Assembly (NCBI GenBank): GCA_015680685.1
Contig: MNCI01002976.1
Span: 7,223-71,222 of the forward strand
DNA length: 64,000 nucleotides
DNA from: Gnetum montanum
Lineage: Eukaryota > Streptophyta > Gnetopsida > Gnetales > Gnetaceae
Direction of reading: 5' to 3'
Part shown: positions 47,491 through 58,860 of the stretch, one piece after another
Layout: every line of letters begins with the position of its first letter
Position numbering within the stretch: the first letter of the stretch is position 1
Notes under the pieces: generated by a model
Seen by the model: the letters and a program-made list of their open reading frames with translations, nothing else
Databases searched by the model: none
What the model was told of the DNA's origin: nothing
Made by a program: the position numbers and the translations under genes

Positions 47491-49080
47491 CCTATTAGAA
47501 TTACTTAGCAAATTTAGACAAAACATCTAGTTGGATGTGAAATTAGCCTCTATAAAAAGCTCAAAGGTGATTAACTAAATTAGTCTAAGCAATTTTAGAA
47601 AAAATTATTACAACATTGCATATACTTGCATCATGACCAATTGAAATTTCTTAATAAATTTAGAAAAACCTTTCCAAGTCCAAGGTGAAATTAGCCTCTA
47701 TAAAAAGCTCTTAGATGTTTATCTAAATTAGCTTAAGAAATTCCATAAAAGCATTATTACCATATTTTATAGCCTTTATAGCCAAAACATTATAACCAAA
47801 ACTATATCTTAGTCTAAATTATGCATAAATTTATGAAAAAGAATCTAGATTATGCATAAATTTGGGAGAAAAAACTAAACTATGCACAAAAACTACAATC
47901 GAGAGTTCTACCTTGATTCATATAACCTTAGCAAAAAATTCATAAAAAATTTGATTTAAGTCTAATCTGATTCCACGTCCATTGGAAAGCTAAAGCCAAA
48001 GCCTATGTAGCCATGACTAGAAACTAGGAAAAACCTTGGCCATTTTCTTATGAAAATTTCACAAATCTACATGAAATTACAAAACCGGCACAAACAACCT
48101 AACTACACAATGTTAAGAAAATAACCACAACTCCCTTGTTTCAAACACAAATTAAAAGAAACAAAAGCCATCAAAAATCTTTAAAAAAGGGCTACAAATT
48201 GATAACCTTCAAGTTCACAAATATGCATCCATTTCATTAAGGAAAAATACACAACATGGCTTGCTTTTTCATAGCGAAGGTTCAAAAATCCTAAAGCCTA
48301 AATTTCATATAGCCACTAAAATGGTAGAAATATCCAAAACCATTAACCATTTAAATTTGCATCAAAATAATGGTGTGGTATTTTTTAAAAATTTATTTTT
48401 AACAAATCCTATGGCCTAGATCTGAAAAAAATGACCATACTACAAGATTTTGAGAAAAAACACAAAACAACAAGCCTTATTTTCAAAATGAAACTTGCAA
48501 AAGCTAAAATAATAAAAAAAAAACTATATATATGCATGGGAGCAACCAATATAGGAGATGGGATTTTATCAAAATTCCATCTTAATCCCTCTATAGGAGT
48601 AGATTTGAGAAAATGGCCTCAACATCTAAAAAGCAAAAAACTAGAAAAATCACAGAAAATAAAGGCAAAAATAGGTAGAACTGCCAAGCTTGGAGTAGTG
48701 ATAGATGGAGCCTAAATGGAGATAGGCCTAGGAACCTTTGATAACTCCCTTGAATGCTCATCCATTCTTTGAATTTTGGGATTCTTGAACATTCCTCCTC
48801 TCTATTTTGGTGTCATGATAGGCTCAATGTTGAGGAAGATGGAAATTGGAAGAAGATAGAAATTCTATGCTAGTTGCAGAGGAGATTAGAGGCTTCCATG
48901 CTAAATATTGGTTATGGCTACCACAAGAATCTCTATTAGAGCTCTCCTTTGATGCACTGTTGTTGAAGAATGATGTTATGATCAAATTTTGCAAAACTTA
49001 ACTTATAAAACCCATCTAAAACCTAGACAAAATCCCAATTGTTAGAAAAAGGGGAGAAAGTCTAGTTCACATTGGTTTGT
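47491..49080. other. No gene recognised
   Basis: AT-rich spacer sequence upstream of the antisense gene. The open frame 48431-48715 (plus) is Lys-rich and looks like chance coding in A-rich DNA. Confidence 0.4.
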
Positions 49081-49081
49081 T

Positions 49082-49150
49082 GGGGAGGGGAGGGTGGGGT
49101 GGGGGGTGTGGAGGGGTGGGGGACTGGAGGGGGAGGGGGAGAAAGAGGGG
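49082..49150 (+). other. G-rich tract able to form G-quadruplexes
   Basis: About 69 bp with more than ten runs of three or more G on the plus strand (GGGGAGGGGAGGGTGGGG and so on), in otherwise AT-rich DNA. It satisfies the G3+N1-7 quadruplex pattern several times over. It lies between the antisense gene and the tandem array. Confidence 0.85.
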
Positions 49151-49449
49151 TTAAACAACTTCATTTTTCAAAATTTTAAATTTTTGGATTATGGGCCCCA
49201 CCCTACTCCTTCCCTTTTGACCAAACTTGCATCAACAATGAGATTTTTACTCATTTCAACAATTAAAACATTATGGCAACCTTACCCCCATGAATCCATG
49301 CTATGAATACCATGCCCAATGTTGAAACATATTTATCATTTTATAAATTCATTAGACATACAAATATCTTTCTATTTTCAATAACCTAGACTTACCTTTT
49401 TCAACTTCAAGTTTCCAAATTTGGGCAAAACATGAGAAAGGCTAGGTAC

Positions 49450-52400
49450 CATGGATTTACACATTGAGGCAACAATTCCCAATGTGGAAGAAGGGGAGTA
49501 ACACTCACTTGTGCCTCCTAATACTCATCTAGCATAATTTTGATCCAAAAGTGGACCCCACATGACCTAGAACCCCTCTAAGCATCTTTGGTAGCCTCAA
49601 AACCTTACTAAACTTAGTTAAAATTGGTCAAAACTATTTGAAATATAGGATTTGATGTGTTTCATGCTGAGGAAGACTTCTTCCATGTTGAACCTCTCAT
49701 GCTCAGTGTGGATAGATGGGGGGAAGCCAAAAATGACCTAAATTGATGACCTAATGACCATTTCCTAATGCCTGATGATCACTAGACCCTATTGAAACCC
49801 TCCAGCACTTCCAGAAGCTCCAAAATGGATCAAAATGGTACAAATATATCATACCCTTCTCATCCATGCTGGGGCCATCATTTCAAATGTGGAAGAAAGG
49901 GGGGAGGTTGCATGAGGTACATAGAAGGTTCCAAACTATCAAATCTTAACACCCAACATTGACCATCAACATTGGCAACCTTGGAGGTTGACATGCATGG
50001 TCGATCAACTATCAATTTAGCCTAGATATGACTATTTCTAGTGAGGGGAACTCTTCCATGCTGAGCCTTCCACCCTCAACTTGCAAAAAAATGGGAAAGG
50101 ACTAAAAGCCTCCTCATAGCCTCCAAAATAACTAGATCTCAACCTTAGGCACTGATGGCTTACACCAGCAACCCTGTGAGCACTCATGCAATGCTAGATC
50201 AACCAAAATGATCAAAAAAGTTTTCCCCCAAAATTTCCACACTAGGCATGGAAGCACCAATGTGGAGAAAAAAGGGAAGCCAAAAAAAATGCCTTATGAC
50301 CCTTGAAATAGTCAAATTTTAATGTTAGAATGTAGCAAGTGACATCAACAACCTTGTAAAAGTGCATGCATGGTTGAAAGTCACCATAGAGGATCAAAAA
50401 TATTTCCCCCAAATTTTCCACACTAATCATGGGTTCCCTAGCCTAGAAAGTGGGGGGTAAGTTCAAAAAATGCCTTATGACTCTTGAAACTATCAAATGT
50501 TAACATTAGATATTAACAGTCAATGACAATAACTTAGGAAGCCTATATGCATGTCTAAAAATGATCAAAACACTTTTCCCCAAACTTTCCACACTAAGCA
50601 TGGAGGGTCTAACATGGAAAAAGAAGGGGTAAGTTCAAAACTTGTCTTATCAATCTTGAAACAACCAAGTTTTCACATCAAGTAATAGTAGTTGACACTA
50701 GTGACCTTAGAAAACTACATACATGAGTGAAAAAAGTGGTAAAAAAGACCAAAAATCTTTCCCCCACTTTTCTACCCTAATAATGGAAGCCTTATAATGG
50801 AAAAAGGGGGAAAGCACAAAACCCACTCATCAACCTTCAAGATAGCAAAAGTTTTACACCAAGCATTGACCATCATTGTTAGCAACCTCAAAAGTTTGCA
50901 TACATGACCAAAAGTGATCATAAAGATCCAAAAATCTTTTCCCCCAATTTTCCATGCTAAGCATGGAAGCTCTAAAGTGAAAAAAAGTGGAGGAGTCTAG
51001 AAACCATTTTAAAAACCTTTAAAATGACTATTTTTTATTCCAAACCCTAGTTCTCAACCCTGACAGCCTTAGAGGCTGACATGCATGGTCAATTGAACTT
51101 AAGTCTAGGCTATATCTAAGTTTTATGATGTCACCATGTTGTAAATTCTCCCCTCCATGATGCTTAGTGTGTAAATTAAAGGAAAAACCTATTTTCAGTC
51201 CATAACTACCTTAGAAAAACATTAACCAAACTTGTATGTACACTAGGACCCTGTTAACATAATTTGGAACTTTCAAACTTCAAGAAACTAATCTTAGAAG
51301 GCTAAAAATCCATTCCCCCTTATTTTCCATGATAAGATCTCCATCCCTAGTTTGGGAAGAAGGGGGAAATTTCAAAAAACACTTAGTGATACTCAAAGTT
51401 GCCAAAACTTGATACCAAACTCTAGTCCTCGACCCCAATAGCCCTAGAAGTTGGCATGCAAAGTTGATTGAGGTTAAAATTGGCCTAGATCTGAGATGCA
51501 TGATTCTTGCACAATGGGGATCCCATTTTCCACATTGATGGTAGCTTCCTAAAGATGAAAAGTCAAGGGAAAACTTATTTATAACTTCTAAAAACCTCAA
51601 AAGGACATCAAATGACCTTTCCTACACTCTAGAACCCTTGTAGCAGCTATCAAAGCCCTTAAACTTCAAAAAAATGATGTTAGATGGCCAAAAATCCATT
51701 CCCCCTTGTTCTCCAAGATGATTTCTCTATCCCTATTGTGGAAAAAAGGGGGGAAGCCAAAAATCCACTTAGGGATGCCCAAAACTACTTAATTTTGACA
51801 TCAATCCATAGTCCTCGACCCTGACAAGCCCAAGAGGTAACATGCACAATCAACTGTGACTCAAATTGACCTAGATCTAAGCTTCTTTCTTCCTCCATGT
51901 TGAAGTAACTTTCCTAGCATGAAAACAAGGGGGAAAGTTATTTTTCCACTTTTGAAGACAAGATGACACGCCCAAAAGCCAAAGAGCTTTGTAAGAGAAG
52001 CCTAGGACCTCACAACCTCTAGATTTTACTTGTTTAACCTCATTTCAACCTTCAAAAGTTATTTTCCCCATTCTTCCATGTATGAGTAACTCCCTCAACC
52101 TGGAAATATAGGGGTAGAAATTAAGTAACCTTAAATAGCCTTCAAATGTGGCCAAAAGTAGCCAGAAACTTGTAGAATTAAAGTTTACAAACCTAGGGGC
52201 CTAGAAACCTATTCAAAGTGCCCTAAAATTACTCTAAATTCACCAAATAAGTGTCTTCATACTTTTCCATGTTGAGGATACTATGCCCCATGTGGAGAAA
52301 AGTAGGAAAACCATTTCAACACTTCAAAATGAACTCAAATTACATTGGAACAAAGTTGGGAGATGCACAAGTTCCAAATTAGGACTCCAACTACCTATTT

Positions 52401-52750
52401 GACCATGTTTGACCTTATTTGTGCTTGGATTTTGGTTCCCCATGTTGAGGCCCCCCTCTTTTCCACACCAGCCAATGTAGAAATAAGGGGGCAAGGCTTC
52501 AAAACCTGCTTTTGGGCCTTTACAGACCTCTGGGGAGCTCAATTTTGATGGATCTAATGTTTCGCTACCTTGGGAAGGTCCAAATACCTTAATTTTTGAC
52601 CCCTAAGCTCCCTAGAACATTTTTTCCTTAGTCCCCATACTAAGGATCCCTATTTCCACATTGAGCCCAACATGGAAGCCTTAAAACACTTGATTTTGGG
52701 ATCTAGATAGCCTAGAAATAGCCTTGATTGATGCTTGAACTCACCTAATA
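49450..52750. repeat. Tandem array, unit about 170-200 bp, plus-oriented Tat arm
   Basis: About seventeen diverged units, each marked by TTTTCCACACTAAGCATGG-like sequence, a G-rich AAGGGGG..AAG block and a CCTTGAAA-like block. Markers fall near 49466, 49669, 49866, 50056, 50238, 50419, 50586, 50774, 50948, 51130, 51326, 51517, 51712, 51895, 52076, 52268, 52438 and 52640. Its period equals that of the array at 28870-31200 and it holds the matching place in the opposite arm. Confidence 0.75.
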
Positions 52751-53059
52751 TCCTTGTAGCCTCAAAACATGGCCTCATAAGCTTGAAACTAGCAAAACCT
52801 AATAGTTTTTGACCTATATTAATCAAATTTTATCATATATAGCCTATTTTACTTGATGTTTGCCTTATTAAGTAGTGTTTTGACTTGGTTTTAGACTTAT
52901 GTTGCCTTGAGGACCTTGTTGACCTTTTATGGCCTTTATACAACATTATATATTCTTTGTTTATCCCATTACAAGTCTATTGTTTTTTTTTTGGCCTTTA
53001 AATGGTATCAAATAGTGAGGTTTGACCTTACCTAACCACTACTTGACACCATATGACCA

Positions 53060-53143
53060 TGGCCCACTAAGGTCTTAAAGTAGCATCATAGTCCACCAAG
53101 ACTATAAATTGGCATCATGGCCCACTAAGACCTTAAACTAGCA
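53060..53143 (-). repeat. Short GTTTTAGGCCTT-type repeats, spacer right end
   Basis: Three inverted units of the repeat at 28301-28453 (CCCACTAAGGTCTTAAAGTAGC, two further variants), about 230 bp before the possible acceptor site. Confidence 0.7.
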
Positions 53144-53373
53144 AAATAGTAAGCTTTATTGATCATTTTTAGCCTTACAGCTTATATTTCCCTTTGTTTA
53201 ACCTTTATGTAACATTTGTTCACCTCTATTGCACTTTTCCAAATTGACCTTATCTCATTGATGACATTGGATGCCTTTGATTGCATTAGATTTGCATACG
53301 TTTGATGGAATTTTAACATTATTTATTTACTTTTACCCATGTACCACTTCATATTCTTTTGGTTGATATGCAG

Positions 53374-54601
53374 TATCAAAGTATGAGTACTTGGGAGCAA
53401 ATCAATTTACCTTTGTGTCTACATGGACCTTACGATGATATTAAATGATGTATCGACTATGATTGCCTAGATCTCAAGCTTGAAAGTCTTGTAGACCACA
53501 TAGCCTCAATAGAGAAACCTCTATAATTGCTTGAAAACCTAGTCAAAACCCTTGACTTAGAATCAAGGACCATAACTAAGGGCTCTCTAGTTGAGGTTCC
53601 TATCACAACACATAGTGGTGAGGAGAAAATCCTTAAACTAATTTCCTCACTAGAGCCTCAATGTGCCCAAGATATCAATCTTACAAAATAACATTAAGGT
53701 ATTTGCTTGGTCATATGAAGACATTCTAGGCCTAGACCCATGTCTATTCTAGCACAATATCATATTGGACCCTAGCATTATACTAGTTAAGCAAAAAGTG
53801 CAAAATATTAGACTTGATTTGGCCTTGACAATTCATAATGAAATCTCAAAGCTCTACCAAACAGGTCTCAGTAGGGCTATTAATTATGTAGAATGGATGT
53901 TCAACATAGTGGTAGTACCTAAGAAAAATGGAACTATCGATATTTGCATTAATTTGTAAGACCTAAATAAAGAAACCATCAAGGATGACTTCCATTTGCT
54001 TAGTATTGATCAACTTATTAATACTACAACTGAACATGCCCTATTGTCCTTTATGGATGGATTCTTAGGATATAACCAAATTAGGATCAACTCAATGTAC
54101 CAGCTTAGCATTACCTTTATGATCCCAAGGGGTACTTTTTGTTATACCATGATGTCCATTGTCCTTAAGAATGCGAGAGCAACATACCAAGGAGCCATGA
54201 CCTATATCTTCAGTGATTACATGTTAGGTTTTCTTAATGGCTATGTAGATGACATAGTTGTAAAATATAAAATAGCCAATGATCATGCTAATGACCTAGA
54301 CCTTGTGCTTAAACAATGCCTCAAATATGATCTTAGGCCCAATCCTAAGAAGTGTGTCTTCTGTGTTAAGATTAATAAGATGCTTGGCTTTATAATCTTT
54401 GAAGTAGGGATACACATAGATCTTGATATGGTTAAGGCCATATCCAAATTGGAAACACCTACCAACCTTAAAGAGCTTTGGGGATTACAAGGTAGATTAA
54501 AATTTATTCATATGTTTATCGCTAAGCTTATAGATAAGTTACAGCCTATGCAACATTTACTCAAGAAAGGAGTTCACTATGAATGGGTGGCTCAATGCTA
54601 A
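53374..54601 (+). pseudogene. Tat-lineage reverse transcriptase remnant
   Basis: On the plus strand, VFAWSYEDILGLDP near 53699 is a phrase typical of Tat-lineage pol. The open stretch 53765-53959 follows, with VEWMFNIVVVPKKNG. After one stop, the frame 53996-54601 carries FMDGFLGYNQI (about 54047), FCYTMMSIVLKNARATYQ and YVDDIVV (about 54242, both catalytic Asp intact), with PNPKKCVF and LGFII. RT copies the element's RNA into DNA. Stops and a shift before 53765 make it inactive. RNase H and integrase follow in order. Confidence 0.9.
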
Positions 54602-54913
54602 GAAGCCTTTGAAAACCTTAAGTAAGAGTTGACACAATTGTCGACAGTCTATCATTCACAAGAGGGTAAAGCATTCTACATTTATCTCACCATCTCTAAT
54701 ATATTTTTTTCCTCTCTACTCTATTAGAAATGTGATGACAGGGTAGAAATGCTTGTATACTACATTAGTTATACATTAGTTTTCCACAAGACCCGATACA
54801 CTAAAGTGAAGAAGTATTATCTAGTGCTAGTCCTCTCTTTGAAGAAATGGAGATAATACCTATTCATAAGCCAAGTCATCATAATTTGCAAGGATAACAT
54901 ACTCAAAGCCATA
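54602..54913 (+). pseudogene. First RNase H remnant of the Tat-like element
   Basis: Degraded sequence continuing from RT, with YYISYTLVFHKTRYT, VKKYYLVLVLSLKKW and IICKDN blocks. This is the usual Ty3 RNase H (family: Y.S..L...E..Y...EK..LAL..). Two or more stops. Confidence 0.6.
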
Positions 54914-55420
54914 ATGACCAACATCTACAAAAGTAGCCATATAGCTCAATGGAAATCTATAACCACAAAGTTCAACCTCCATTATGTCTCTCAATCATCA
55001 ACAAAAGGTCAAGCTATAGCCATACAACTCATAGTTTCACCTATTGATGACCAAGTATCCATGGACCCTAACTTTCCTGATGAACACATTAACACACTTA
55101 GCCAAGTGCTCAAGCATTATGAGGTAGTCATGAACTTTGATGGGGCTTCAACCACCCATGGAGCTAGTGCTACTACCATCATAACATTTCCATCTAGTGA
55201 AATCCAACCCTTTGCCTATCATTTTGGGTTCCCATGTATAAAAACCATAGTGGGATATGAGGATTTTATTAGAGGGATCATGGTAGCTCATGACTTAGGA
55301 ATTAGATGCCTAGCCATCAAAGGCGATTCACAACTCATGGTTAGCCAAGTAACTAAAGTCTATGCATGCAAAGCTAAGCATTTACAACCTTACTGTGACC
55401 TAGGAAAGAAATTCTTATAA
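54914..55420 (+). pseudogene. Second (archaeal-type) RNase H of the Tat lineage
   Basis: An open stretch of 168 codons. Residues 10-35 (IAQWKSITTKFNLHYVSQSS) join it to the first RNase H. MNFDGAST (catalytic Asp76, about 55139), YEDFIRGI (Glu116) and KGDSQLM (Asp138) are the three acidic residues of a second RNase H domain. A second RNase H is a known mark of the Tat lineage. The stretch is open, but the polyprotein around it is broken, so no enzyme is expected. Confidence 0.85.
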
Positions 55421-56876
55421 TAATTCATAGACATTGATGTCCAAAACATAATTCAAAATAAAAATTCCATAACTAATGCAATTGCAAAACTAGCCCTTAG
55501 TGTGATACTAGATGTGTTTATCAAGTTTCCCACCTTAACTATGGACTGTGCTACTTTCATCATACAGAACACTGAGGATACCTTTGTGGCCATCATTCAT
55601 ACTACTCCTCCTAAGGAGTGGTATGATGATATCAAATTTTACCTTATACATGATGAATCCTCACAAGGCTTGACTACTTCTCAGAAGGATGCCATATGCA
55701 AGCAATCAAAGCATTATGTCATCATAGGTGATAACACATTATGTTAAAAATCCTACAGTGGCATACTTCTAAAGTGCTTAGGTAAAATCAAAGCTAGAAT
55801 AGTCCTAGAGGAGGTTCACAAGATCATTTTTGGAGGACATATAGGACCTAGAGCTATGATTCCTAATATTAGACGATAAGGCTACTATTGCTCCATATGG
55901 AAAATGACTGCTTGCAAAAGGTTAAGCAATGTGACATATGCCAATGATATAGCAACCTAATACATGTATCACTAATTAAGTTACATAAAACCTGGATAAC
56001 ATGGCCATTTCAATAATGGGGGTTGGATATCATTGGACCTATAATTCCTAAGTCTATTGTAAGGCATAGTTTCATCATTATTGCAACCAACTACTTTACT
56101 AAGTGGGTTTAGACTATTCCCATAAGGAAGACCATGTCTAAACAAGTTTGCAAGTTTATCCTAGACAACATTGTAGCTCATTTTGGCATACGCATAACCA
56201 TAGTTACAAATAATGGACCTCAATTCAGTAGCCAAGAAACCAAGCATTTTTATCACAACCTAGGCATTAAGCATTCATTCTCATCACCTTACTACCTACA
56301 AGCTAATGGACAAGTAGAAGAAAGCAACAAGGCCATCATCAACTTGCTTAAGAAGATGCTCAACAATAACAAGTAGAAGTGTCATGAGTGACTTGTCCAT
56401 GCACTATGGATATATAGAACAACCTATCACATGACAATTGGCATGATTCCTTATAGCCTTGTTTATGATTTTGAAGCTATTTTAGCTCTTGAATTATAGG
56501 TGCCATCACTCCAGGTAGCCTTGACCGACTTTATCAATGGCAAGTAGAATAAGGAGTTGTAGATATTAGTATTAGATTTGGTGGAGGAGTGGCATATGCA
56601 AGTGCTTGCTCACATTGAGTACCATCAAGAGAGGTAGAAGCAACAACATCATCATAACATGACCATGCACAAGATCAAGGAGGGGGACCTAGTCCTCAAG
56701 GCCGTCTATGAGCATGTAGATAAATTCTCAACCAACTGTAAAGGGCCCTTTCTTCTCACAAACATCTATGAGAATGAAGTATTCAGAATAGGCAACATGG
56801 ATGGAAATGAGCTCACCAATGTACTTAATCATTCTTATCTAAATCCATACTACATGGAGTTGATAGATCGTTAACA
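55421..56876 (+). pseudogene. Tat-lineage integrase remnant
   Basis: A linker includes the open stretch 55502-55747. An HHCC-like zinc region lies around 55860-55960 and a core start (LDIIGP-like) near 56020. The frame 56134-56376 carries MSKQVCKFILDNIVAHFGI, VTNNGPQF, GIKHSFSSPYYLQANGQVEESN. The second catalytic Asp (family TDNGPQF) is Asn at about 56209-56211; the Glu of VEESN is kept. The C-terminal end 56659-56874 (KIKEGDLVLKAV, FSTNCKGPFLLTNIYENEVF) is the GPF tail. The frame ends at TAA and a foreign LTR begins at 56927. Confidence 0.88.
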
Positions 56877-57417
56877 AGCGAGCCCACTTTGAATGGTCTG
56901 CTATGATCTTAAACTAGAAACATAGTTGATGAGTGACGAGGTATCCCTACACTCAACCATACGAATACGAGCGTTACATGCGTGATCTGTTCGAACTCCG
57001 TAGACGGACTAGTTGTGGCACCTAGATAGTTAGCCTTAAGTCATAATTCGTTGTCTTCCCACCTGGACTAGTATCATCTTTGTCATGTATGGTTTAGTCC
57101 AGAGTGAGGTGTATGATGTGGTTTCTAATCTAATGCTACTCCTGAAGGCAATGGAAAATAATGTTAACTAAGCTAAGAGGGAAAGGATGAGAGAGAGTCT
57201 AAACTAGCCTAAGTGCAATGAGCATCCATTCCTTGATTATCCATACACATCTTGGACTTCGTGCATGACTACTATTGGGACTACCAAGTGCAGATCCTAG
57301 ATAAGCTACTCGGTTACCAAGTAGTCACACTTAAATGCTCGTAATCAAGTCATACTCATTCCGCGTTTAATAGGAGTTTAAGGGTGAGAGAGATTAACTA
57401 AGAAAGCAGTAAATAAC

Positions 57418-57440
57418 AAATAAATAAATAAATAAATAAA
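57418..57440. repeat. (AAAT)n microsatellite in LTR
   Basis: Five to six AAAT/TAAA units. The matching place in the 5' LTR (63630-63653) reads as AATTA/TTAAA units, so this spot changed after insertion. Confidence 0.8.
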
Positions 57441-57654
57441 CTAAGTGAATGCTGCGATGATGAAGTAATCTTGATCTTTATTTCTGATCATGTGCGTGTC
57501 CAAGTACGTCACACTCAAAAAAGGATGCTATACAATTACAATCACCACACTACGGGCATACACTAGGAAATAATTCTAACTCTAAGAAGGAAAAACTACA
57601 AGAGTTTGGCTAGGGAACTAAAAAATGGATGCAAAACAAGGGAGAGCCACCTCT

Positions 57655-57662
57655 TATTTATA
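57655..57662 (-). promoter_or_regulatory. LTR TATA box, right element 3' LTR
   Basis: TATAAATA on the minus strand (context CCTATAAATAAGAGG), directly downstream of the GATATC cluster in the direction of transcription. The same box is at 63866-63873 in the 5' LTR and 2750-2757 in the solo LTR. Confidence 0.7.
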
Positions 57663-57678
57663 GGAATTGAGGCAGGCC

Positions 57679-57871
57679 GTGATATCACGTACATGATATC
57701 ATGGCTGATGCGATATCACGGCCGCGATATCGTGTACACGATATCACTGCTGATGTGATATTGTGGCTACGATATCGCATACATGATATCGCAACCCATG
57801 GGATATCATGGCTATGATATCACGGTAGTAATATCACAACCACTATGATATCATAGGTGTGATATCACAGC
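57679..57871. repeat. Dense GATATC palindrome cluster in LTR U3
   Basis: About fourteen GATATC or one-base variants in 193 bp, spaced about 10-20 bp. Most sit in longer perfect palindromes: GTGATATCAC, CACGATATCGTG, GCGATATC. A CTGAT/GGCTGAT spacer recurs, giving a higher-order unit near 50 bp. It ends 17 bp upstream of the TATA box. Confidence 0.9.
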
Positions 57872-57892
57872 CAGCAAATTCATGACTCATCA

Positions 57893-57945
57893 TAACCCAC
57901 AACTGAATGAAAACTCGTCCTCGAGTTACAAAGAGAACAAGATCC
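57893..57945 (-). other. 3' end of element G internal region with degraded polypurine tract
   Basis: Minus strand reads AACTCGAGGACGAGTTTTC, then CATTCAGTTGTGGGTTA, immediately before the LTR start TGATGAG. Plant Ty3 elements commonly end in a GAGGACGAGTTTTC-like stretch followed by a G-rich purine tract; GTGGGTTA is the likely remnant of the tract. Confidence 0.6.
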
Positions 57946-58069
57946 ATTGATTACACAATGGATAGGTATGAGATTAATGACTGACTAGAATGGATTCATG
58001 CTGAAGTGTGGAGTCAGAAAAAATTGAGATACAACATAAAAGAAAATCTTATGATTACAAAATTGGTGG

Positions 58070-58860
58070 AACTCATGTAGTTCCTAGTGGCGGTGGCTCC
58101 TCCATAGGTGTCTTTCCCTTCTCTTGTGCTCCAGGTCTTGGGATTTGATAGCGTTGAAGTATGGCCTAGAGTTTCTCCTCTTGTAAGGCCTTGAGTGCCT
58201 TGGCATGCATTTCATTTTACGCTTGTGCCATAGAGGCATCCCAATCATCCTTCTCTTTTTCTTCTGCCACCCTTTTATTCTGTGTCAACAGTTTATTAAG
58301 TTGCTCGGTTCTAAAAGTGTCTATCTGGTTCTAAGCAACCTTTGGCCCTATATTTGGAAGGTTTAATACTTCCAAAATGGCTTGAATAGAGAAATCAATA
58401 GTCACAGCATAGTTTTTAACCATGGTGCCTTCTCCCTATTGTGACAAAATTGGTACATTTCCCCTAAGTACCAGGTACTGCTTTTAGAGAGGGTAGGCCA
58501 TAATGGGGATCCTTTGAGGTGATTCCTAACGGCCTCCATAGTAAATTTTGTGAAAGGTCCAGAGTTTAATTCCATGATCGCTATAGTGAATATGGACCTT
58601 TCATGGATGGTTTGAACACAATCCTAGGTCAGCGTGAGATATCGTCCCTATTCAGACGCTGCAGTAGCTCCTCCTTTCTCCTATCTTGATTGTACAGTAG
58701 CAGGGTCTTCTTGGTGGATACTAAATGATTGTTCCTCCTACTTTGCATGTTGTTCGGAAAGAACTTTTCCTTCACCTCTCCTAGGTTGTTTGATCACACC
58801 TTAAGAAGGACCTTCCTGTTGTCCGCGTTTCAAGGCCATCTGCAATCACATCGGGCCAAT
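58070..58860 (-). pseudogene. Second ORF remnant of family G, unknown function
   Basis: The minus-strand frame after the gag-only region reads LWTFHKIYYGGR, QYLVLRGNVPILSQ, VTIDFSIQAILEVLNLPN, then a charged helix likely to coil (TEQLNKLLTQNKRVAEEKEK; ALKALQEEKL), and a Pro-rich end GKTPMEEPPPL near 58085. About seven in-frame stops are TAG, TAA or TGA at places where CAG, CAA or CGA would fit. Upstream of about 58600 the coding seems to change frame. It is not protease, RT or integrase. Its place near the 3' LTR is where Athila elements carry an env-like or extra ORF, but I see no clear membrane segments. Function unknown. Confidence 0.5.

Larger units (their letters stand above)
43328..53373 (+). 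other. 10-kb spacer between protease and RT, possible Ogre-type intron
   Basis: Left edge: ACACAA then GTAAAGT (GT at 43328). Right edge: TTCTTTTGGTTGATATGCAG (AG at 53372-53373). These fit splice donor and acceptor sites. Ogre elements of the Tat lineage are known to carry an intron between protease and RT, normally far shorter. Copies of a short repeat lie just inside each edge (43532-43631 and 53060-53143). The spacer holds an antisense gene remnant, a G-rich tract and a tandem array. An alternative donor GTAAGT lies at 43272. A nested insertion is the main alternative to an intron. Confidence 0.45.
56927..57892 (-). mobile_element. 3' LTR of the right family G element
   Basis: A 966-bp LTR in minus orientation. 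Plus-strand ends are TGATGAGTG (56927) and CTCATCA (57892). It matches the 5' LTR at 63138 onward along its length, differing by eye mostly at C/T and G/A positions. On the minus strand the order is GATATC cluster (57871-57679), TATAAATA (57662-57655), AATAAAGAT signal near 57475-57485, then U5. The flank at 56922-56926 is ATAGT, predicted to recur just past the far LTR, beyond 64000. It lies 50 bp after the integrase stop of the Tat-like element, in opposite orientation. Confidence 0.92.

Noticed and set aside
57679-57871. GATATC cluster as a CRISPR-like array
   Set aside because: The units are short palindromes without unique spacers of equal length, inside a plant LTR.
53374-57892. Tat-like pol and the LTR at 56927 as one element
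   Set aside because: The LTR is in opposite orientation to pol, has no polypurine tract on the pol side, and pairs with the LTR at 63138.
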